A stretch of DNA of 64,000 bases from Paenibacillus solani. GTDB lineage: Bacteria > Bacillota > Bacilli > Paenibacillales > Paenibacillaceae. Below, one piece after another: positions 59,237 to 64,000 of this stretch (positions within the stretch are counted from its first letter, which is position 1; every line of letters starts with the position of its first letter). The stretch lies in NCBI RefSeq assembly GCF_001277345.1, contig NZ_LIUT01000006.1:194244-258243 (forward strand), written 5' to 3'. The position numbers were made by a program, and so were the translations under genes. The notes beneath the pieces are model-generated. The model made no database searches. It worked only from the letters and a program-made list of their open reading frames with translations, and was not told where the DNA came from.

Positions 59237-60112
59237 ATGCCTACAGCGGTAAGAAGCAAAGGATTTATAGCAATAGCTCTTCTTCCTGCGCTTCTGTTGT
59301 TCCTGGTGTTTGTCATTATTCCAGTATTCTGGTCCGCCTACTATGGATTTTTTAGTTGGAAGGGATTCGGAGACGCCAAGTTTATCGGATTCGATAATTA
59401 TATAGAGATGTTTAAGGATCCGATATTCTGGCGGGCACTACGCAATAACTTGATTCTGGTGGGATCATCCATTATTGGTCAGATCCCCATCGCTTTAATA
59501 ATTGCCATCGTATTGTTCAAGAATTCGTTCTTCTCCAGGTTCATCCGGTCTGCGGTCTTCATGCCGATGGTTCTCTCCACGGTTGTCGTCGGTCTCATCT
59601 GGGGTTATATTTACCACCCGCAGTTTGGGATTGCCAACTATGTGCTTGAGATGCTCGGTCTGGAGTCCTGGACCCGTCCCTGGCTGTCAGATCCAAAAGT
59701 AAATATGCTGGCCATCTCGATCCCGATTAACTGGGCGAACGTTGGTCCGTATCTGGTGATTTTTATTGCCGCACTGCAAAATATTTCGCCGGAGATCCAC
59801 GACGCAGCCCAAATTGATGGATCCACAGGCTGGAACAAGCTGACGCAGATTACGCTGCCAATGGTCTGGAATACGGTGGTTGTGACCATTGTGCTCTGTA
59901 TCTCGGGGAGCCTGAAGGCTTTTGACCATGTCATTGTCATGACAGGCGGCGGCCCGGCTCAATCGACCGAGCTGCTTGCCACTTATATGTACAACAGTAC
60001 GTTCAGCGTCTACCGCTATGGTTACGGCTCTGCTGTATCCACAATGATCATGATTGTCAGCGCCATTCTTATTGCACTTAACTATTTCGCAACGCGCAGA
60101 AAGCCAAGCTAG
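59237..60112 (+). CDS. Sugar ABC transporter permease, MalF type
   Basis: A 291-residue permease with six membrane helices and the EAA loop DAAQIDGSTGWNKLTQITLPMV. It starts with a short basic tail and the helix ALLPALLLFLVFVIIPVFWSAY with one residue difference from many relatives. GGAGGGAGGAGG precedes the ATG. It is 45 bases behind the binding-protein gene and 18 bases ahead of the second permease. Confidence 0.92.
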   Translation: MPTAVRSKGFIAIALLPALLLFLVFVIIPVFWSAYYGFFSWKGFGDAKFIGFDNYIEMFKDPIFWRALRNNLILVGSSIIGQIPIALIIAIVLFKNSFFSRFIRSAVFMPMVLSTVVVGLIWGYIYHPQFGIANYVLEMLGLESWTRPWLSDPKVNMLAISIPINWANVGPYLVIFIAALQNISPEIHDAAQIDGSTGWNKLTQITLPMVWNTVVVTIVLCISGSLKAFDHVIVMTGGGPAQSTELLATYMYNSTFSVYRYGYGSAVSTMIMIVSAILIALNYFATRRKPS

Positions 60113-60130
60113 CATGAAGGAGGGAGCGAT

Positions 60131-61000
60131 GTGAATATACAGACGACCGAAAACGGAAGTGCTGCCGGGAGCCGTGTCATCAAGAAGGGACTGTCCGGAT
60201 TCGTAAAATTGCTGCTGATTGGTTATGCGCTTCTTACGCTCTATCCCTTGTATTGGCTTTTTACAAGCGCGTTTAAGTCGAACCAAGACTTCTTTACGAA
60301 TCCCTACGGCTTGCCGAAGACGTGGATGACGGAGAATTTATTCCGGGCATGGGAGCTTGGAAATATGGGAAGAGCCATGTTGAACTCAACGGTGGTGACA
60401 ATAACCGCTGTTGTGCTCACCATTTTGCTCAGTGTGCTTGCGGCCTATGTGTTGTCCAGATTCGAGTTTCGGTTCAAGAAAATAGTGGTTGTGCTGTTTA
60501 CGACCGGGCTGCTGATTCCGATCCACAGTACGCTGGTACCTCTGTTTATTATGATGAAGAATATCGGCTTGCTTGATACGTACGGTGCGCTCATTCTGCC
60601 CTATACGGCGTTTGAGCTTCCGATCGCGATCTTCCTGGCGATGGCCTACATGTCATCGATTCCTAGAGAGATTGAAGAGGCCGCTATGATTGATGGCAGC
60701 GGTTGGTGGGGAATCTTCGGAAGAATGATCCTTCCGCTCTGCACGCCGATCATCGCAACGATATCGATTCTGGCATTTCTTCGATTCTGGAATGACTTCT
60801 CCTTCGCCCTCGTATTTATCAATACGCAGGCTTTGAAGACGCTGCCGCTTAGTCTGTCCTTATTCTCCGACGGCTTTGGCACGGATTACAGCCTGACGAT
60901 GGGTGCGATGGCAATTGCCGTCATTCCAACGATCGTGGCCTACTTGATCTTGCAGGAGCAGATTATGAAGGGCATGGTGGCAGGATCGATCAAAGGTTAA
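60131..61000 (+). CDS. Sugar ABC transporter permease, MalG type
   Basis: A 289-residue permease with six membrane helices and the EAA loop EEAAMIDGSGWWGIFGRMILPL. The GTG start is seven bases behind AAGGAGG. The end LQEQIMKGMVAGSIKG is typical. It closes the transporter operon, which lacks an ATPase gene; a shared MsmX-like ATPase is expected. Confidence 0.92.
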   Translation: MNIQTTENGSAAGSRVIKKGLSGFVKLLLIGYALLTLYPLYWLFTSAFKSNQDFFTNPYGLPKTWMTENLFRAWELGNMGRAMLNSTVVTITAVVLTILLSVLAAYVLSRFEFRFKKIVVVLFTTGLLIPIHSTLVPLFIMMKNIGLLDTYGALILPYTAFELPIAIFLAMAYMSSIPREIEEAAMIDGSGWWGIFGRMILPLCTPIIATISILAFLRFWNDFSFALVFINTQALKTLPLSLSLFSDGFGTDYSLTMGAMAIAVIPTIVAYLILQEQIMKGMVAGSIKG

Positions 61001-61003
61001 GTG

Positions 61004-61046
61004 AACACCCCTTCCGTTTGAATCGGAGGGGGTGTTTGTTATTTTT
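61004..61046 (+). terminator. Terminator of the transporter operon
   Basis: AACACCCCTTCCG pairs with CGGAGGGGGTGTT, followed by TGTTATTTTT. It lies before the convergent AraC gene. Confidence 0.85.
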
Positions 61047-61082
61047 ATATGCAGGTTCCTTCTATATTAATGTAGAAAAAAA

Positions 61083-61913
61083 TCAGCGAGGGTCTTTCTC
61101 TCGTTCGGGCCTGGCAGGTACCGTTGCCTGTTCCCGAAATTTTACCGGAGATACGCCGTAGTTGGCCCGGAATACCCGGTGAAAATAGGAGTAGCTAGCA
61201 AAACCGCAGGTTTCCGCAATTTCCTCCAGCGTCATGGTGCTGTATTTCATCCGCTCGACGGCTGCGTTCAGCCGGATCTCCAGAGCATATTGAATCATCG
61301 TTTTTCCGTAATATTCTTTGAACAGTTTAACTGCCCGGGATAAGCTGAGACCGACATGAGAAGCAGCCTCCTCCAGCTTGAAGGTGATGGTGGCATGTTC
61401 CTCAACGAATCGCTTCAAACGTAGAGCAGTGAAAGCCAGACGATCGGTCGGCTTAATATCGGTAATGGCACGGTCCAGACACAGGCAGAGACTGCGCAGC
61501 AGATAGTCAGTCAGCTCCTCGATTTCTCCTTCAAGTCCACGCCGCTTCTCCAGCAGCATCTGTCTCCACAGACCCAGCAAATGATCGTCGAGTCCAATAT
61601 GACTCACGACCGGACGGTGGGTCCGTTCCCACCAATCATCAATCCAGGAGCCGTCGCAAAAAATAAAATAATCCCCGCTGGACACGCGGCCATCCTCGCC
61701 GTCTTCCTTTATCCGCAGCTCGTATGAATCACCAGGCCTCAGCAGCAGCAGATCGCCTGCTTGCACATGATGCTCGATGCCGTTGCAGTAAATCTCACAA
61801 GAGCCTTCAGTTTGAAGACGGAACAGATATGTGGTTAAGCCGCCCCGGTGACTGTTGCTAAATTGCTGAAAGTGATAGGAATAGTCGCAGATCAGCAGCT
61901 TTGCTTCCATCAT
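61083..61913 (-). CDS. AraC-family regulator with cupin-type sugar-binding domain
   Basis: A 276-residue regulator. The N-terminal part is an AraC-type cupin (HRGGLTTYLFRLQTEGSC; VQAGDLLLLRPGDSYEL). The C-terminal DNA-binding domain has two helix-turn-helices (FKLEEAASHVGLSLSRAVKLF and MTLEEIAETCGFASYSYFHRVF), ending FRANYGVSPVKFRE. The ATG at 61913 lies eight bases behind GGGGG. It is divergent from the isomerase/dehydrogenase pair and is its probable activator. Confidence 0.9.
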   Translation of the reverse strand: MMEAKLLICDYSYHFQQFSNSHRGGLTTYLFRLQTEGSCEIYCNGIEHHVQAGDLLLLRPGDSYELRIKEDGEDGRVSSGDYFIFCDGSWIDDWWERTHRPVVSHIGLDDHLLGLWRQMLLEKRRGLEGEIEELTDYLLRSLCLCLDRAITDIKPTDRLAFTALRLKRFVEEHATITFKLEEAASHVGLSLSRAVKLFKEYYGKTMIQYALEIRLNAAVERMKYSTMTLEEIAETCGFASYSYFHRVFRANYGVSPVKFREQATVPARPEREKDPR

Positions 61914-62049
61914 GGTAATAACCCCCAGTAAAAAAGTAAGCAGATAGTTCATGTTGCAGCCATATTGTTTATGTTCATTTTAGCCTATTCGCATGTATGA
62001 TAGTAGCAGATAGAGCAATAACTCATTTTTTGAATCGAGGTGCGCTATA

Positions 62050-62823
62050 ATGAGAAGAATGAACATTGGTTTGCAGATGTATACGTTGCGCGATGAGACG
62101 GCACAGGATTTCCGTGGCACGCTTCGCAAAGTGGCTGAACTGGGTTATGAAGGAGTCGAATTCGCAGGTTATGGAGACATTCCAGCCGAGGAAATGAAAA
62201 CGCTTCTTCAAGAGCTTGGCCTGAAGGCGATTGGAAGCCACGTGGGCCTGCATCTTCTTCGTGCTGATCTGCAGAAGGAGATCGACTACCTAAAAACCAT
62301 TGGCGCTAAATATATGATGTGCCCTTATGTGGCAGAAGAGGACCGTAAAGATGCGGAAGATTGGAAGAACCTCTTCTCGTTCCTGGAGGAAGTAGGAACC
62401 GAAGCTCGCAAGCAGGGATTGATTTTTGGTTACCATAATCATGCATTTGAATTCGAAGCAGATGTCGATGGTCAGTTCGTATTTGATGCGATGTATTCCG
62501 CGACAACTCCGGAAGCTGTACAAGTTGAGATGGACGTGTGCTGGGTACAATTTGCCGGACAAGATCCGCTTGCCTACATTCCGAAATACGCAGGACGACT
62601 GCCGCTGCTTCACCTGAAGGATTTCAGCAAGGATGCTGAGGGCAACATGAAGACATTGGAATTGAGCCAAGGCTCGGTTAACCTGCCGGGAGTTATTCAG
62701 GCTGCATCCGATGCAGGCACGGAATGGCTGATCGTGGAGCAGGATGTATGCCAGAATCCGCCGCTGCAAAGCGTGGAGAACAGCATGAACTGGCTGAAGC
62801 AGAATTACCTGAACCAATTCTAA
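62050..62823 (+). CDS. Sugar phosphate isomerase/epimerase (AP endonuclease family 2 fold)
   Basis: A 257-residue TIM-barrel protein of the IolE/xylose-isomerase-like group. NIGLQMYTLRDETAQDFRGTL starts the family profile; GYEGVEFAGYGD, metal ligands in GYHNHAFEFE, VEMDVCWVQFAG and LLHLKDFSKD, and the late LIVEQD follow. It would isomerise or epimerise a keto sugar or an inositol derivative. GAGGTG precedes the ATG. It pairs with the Gfo/Idh/MocA dehydrogenase 27 bases downstream, a common two-step module for oxidising and rearranging sugars brought in by the transporter. Confidence 0.88.
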   Translation: MRRMNIGLQMYTLRDETAQDFRGTLRKVAELGYEGVEFAGYGDIPAEEMKTLLQELGLKAIGSHVGLHLLRADLQKEIDYLKTIGAKYMMCPYVAEEDRKDAEDWKNLFSFLEEVGTEARKQGLIFGYHNHAFEFEADVDGQFVFDAMYSATTPEAVQVEMDVCWVQFAGQDPLAYIPKYAGRLPLLHLKDFSKDAEGNMKTLELSQGSVNLPGVIQAASDAGTEWLIVEQDVCQNPPLQSVENSMNWLKQNYLNQF

Positions 62824-62850
62824 AAAATTCAACACAAAAGGAGATTTTCC

Positions 62851-63870
62851 ATGAGCAAAATTAAAGTGGCTGTATTTGGCTGCGGCGCCATCGCCCAGCG
62901 TAGACATATTCCTGAGTATGCGGACAATGCTAACGTAGAACTGGTTGCCTTTGCCGATCCGGTGAAGGAACGCGCAGAAGAGATGGCAGCCCAGTATGGC
63001 GGTAAAGCCTATGCGGATTACGAAGATTTGTTGAAGAATGAGAAACTGGACGCTGTTAGTGTGTGTACGCCGAACTATCTGCATGCTCCAATGACTATCG
63101 CGGCAGCGAATGCCGGCCTTCATGTGCTGGTTGAGAAGCCAATGGCAACAACGGCTGAAGAAGGAGAGCAAATGATCGAGGCAGCCCGCAAAAATGGCGT
63201 TTACCTGATGGTTGGACACAATCAGCGCCTGATGCCTCCGCACGTGAAAGCAAAGGAAATTCTGGATTCCGGCAAGCTTGGCAAGGTGCTTACCTTCCGT
63301 ACATCTTTTGGTCATGGCGGTCCGGAGGGCTGGAGCTTGGATGGCCGGGACAGCTGGTTCTTCCGTAAAGAAGAAGCGATTATGGGTGCCATGGGAGATC
63401 TGGGCGTTCATAAATCAGACTTTATTCGTTACTTGCTGAACGATGAAATCGTAGAAGTGGCCGGTTTCATCAGCACAGTTCATAAAGAGGGAACTGACGT
63501 GGACGACAACGCAACATGCATCGTTCGCATGAAGAGCGGAGCCGTGGGCACGCTGATGGCAAGTTGGACGCATTACAGAGCAGGCGATAATGGTACGGTA
63601 TTATGGTGCGAAAAAGGTGCCATGCAGATCGGTACCGTAAACGGCGACGAGGTAATCGTGGAACTGACAGATGGTACGGTAGAAACCTACAAGGTTGGTG
63701 CCATGGCTACGAATGAGAAGCAGGTTCCGAGCGGCGTCATCGACGATTTTGTCGAATCCATTCTTACAAGCACGCCACCTAGCATTTCCGGTGAGGAAGG
63801 TCTGCGCTCCTTGAATGTTATCCTGGGTGCATTCGAATCTCAAGATACAGGAAAAATCGTGAAACTGTAA
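62851..63870 (+). CDS. Gfo/Idh/MocA-family NAD(P)-dependent sugar dehydrogenase
   Basis: A 339-residue oxidoreductase. The Rossmann start is KIKVAVFGCGAIAQRRHIP; the family signature EKPMATT with its lysine and the GDLGVHKSDFIRYLL segment with the catalytic histidine follow. It oxidises a sugar or inositol hydroxyl with NAD(P)+. AAGGAG stands nine bases before the ATG. It is the last gene of the pair with the isomerase and is followed by a strong terminator. Substrate not known. Confidence 0.91.
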   Translation: MSKIKVAVFGCGAIAQRRHIPEYADNANVELVAFADPVKERAEEMAAQYGGKAYADYEDLLKNEKLDAVSVCTPNYLHAPMTIAAANAGLHVLVEKPMATTAEEGEQMIEAARKNGVYLMVGHNQRLMPPHVKAKEILDSGKLGKVLTFRTSFGHGGPEGWSLDGRDSWFFRKEEAIMGAMGDLGVHKSDFIRYLLNDEIVEVAGFISTVHKEGTDVDDNATCIVRMKSGAVGTLMASWTHYRAGDNGTVLWCEKGAMQIGTVNGDEVIVELTDGTVETYKVGAMATNEKQVPSGVIDDFVESILTSTPPSISGEEGLRSLNVILGAFESQDTGKIVKL

Positions 63871-63883
63871 TAGATGAGTTTAT

Positions 63884-63918
63884 AAAGGGAAGCCGTATAC
63901 GTACGGCTTCCCTTTTTG
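63884..63918 (+). terminator. Terminator behind the dehydrogenase gene
   Basis: AAAGGGAAGCCGTA pairs perfectly with TACGGCTTCCCTTT around a TACG loop, followed by TTG. A group II intron begins only a few bases downstream. Confidence 0.9.
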
Positions 63919-63921
63919 TTG

Positions 63922-64000
63922 GTACGCCCAGCATGGGCGTCATCTATACGGTGAAAGTCCGGAATGGGGGCTGGCAAGCGCCTACCAAAGAGCAAGGGTG
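63922..64000 (+). mobile_element. 5' end of a group IIC-like intron (runs off the window)
   Basis: The last 79 bases follow the start of bacterial group IIC introns such as that of Oceanobacillus iheyensis: G-start, CGCCCAGCATGGGCG (a 5-bp stem around CAGCATG), TCTATA, GGTGAAAGTCC, then an AGCAAGGGTG end like that element's CGCAAGGGTG. Group IIC introns characteristically insert just behind terminator hairpins, as here, three bases after the T-run. The reverse transcriptase would lie outside the window. The resemblance is from memory of the Oceanobacillus element, not from an alignment. Confidence 0.75.

Noticed and set aside
62290..63411. Long open frame (373 codons) opposite the isomerase and dehydrogenase genes
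   Set aside because: It spans two real genes on the other strand and reads like a shadow, with many H, C and Q and no domain.
1..64000. tRNA, rRNA, CRISPR arrays, prophage or IS elements
   Set aside because: None seen by reading; the only mobile element signal is the intron start at the right edge. A tRNAscan or IS search was not possible.

Overview
The window looks like chromosomal DNA of a Paenibacillus or close relative (Bacillota, Paenibacillaceae). This is inferred from strong AGGAGG-type ribosome binding sites, moderate GC, many ECF sigma/anti-sigma pairs, YesM/YesN-type two-component systems beside sugar ABC transporters that lack their own ATPase, copper amine oxidase-like stalk domains and an Fnr with a C-terminal cysteine cluster. 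About 58 protein genes can be supported. I saw no rRNA, tRNA, CRISPR array or prophage.

Layout. 1-745: start of a Na+-dependent NSS-family symporter. 1078-9627: small DUF896 protein, two ECF sigma/DUF4179 pairs, a c-di-GMP receptor (YdaK-like) / small membrane protein / GT2 polysaccharide unit, and an ECF41 sigma gene convergent with an AhpD-like gene, both preceded by the same TGTCACA-N16-TGTC promoter. 9896-12700: large GH3 glycosidase. 12968-24006: a locus that matches the Listeria-type flavin-based extracellular electron transfer system: Fnr, ApbE flavin transferase, EetA, EetB, EcfA1, EcfA2, EcfT, polyprenyl diphosphate synthase, a short HepS-like subunit, membrane-extended Ndh2 and the FMN lipoprotein PplA. 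FNR boxes stand at -41.5 of the predicted pplA and eetA promoters. An AT-rich islet interrupts it at about 18.4-19.5 kb. pyrK-pyrD lie next to it.

25947-29830: quinone reductase-like flavoprotein, then PadR and two tandem SEDS (FtsW/RodA-like) proteins with an N-terminal HAAS domain. 30119-35131: LacI regulator, sugar ABC transporter and ChbG/YdjC deacetylase. 35181-41752: degenerate S26 peptidase lipoprotein, divergent rocA/putM proline catabolism genes, udk, a CBM9-like protein, a frameshifted gene and a ComJ-like protein. 41894-46951: SigV/RsiV operon with a third DUF3298-plus-stalk gene, then fabF divergent from an MmyB-type regulator. 47321-51924: SWIM/SNF2 pair (YwqB/YwqA-like). 52316-53977: small membrane protein and a stalk-domain protein with a SigV-like promoter. 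54402-63870: YesM/YesN-type two-component system, second sugar ABC transporter, AraC regulator, sugar isomerase/epimerase and Gfo/Idh/MocA dehydrogenase. From 63922 the window runs into the 5' end of a group IIC-like intron inserted just behind a terminator.

Working together: the Fnr/EET locus would pass electrons from NADH through Ndh2 and a dedicated demethylmenaquinone-type quinone to flavinylated surface lipoprotein when oxygen is low. The two sugar transporters carry cre-like CcpA sites and probably serve glycan scavenging with GH3, CBM9 and ChbG enzymes. The ECF systems point to envelope-stress sensing.
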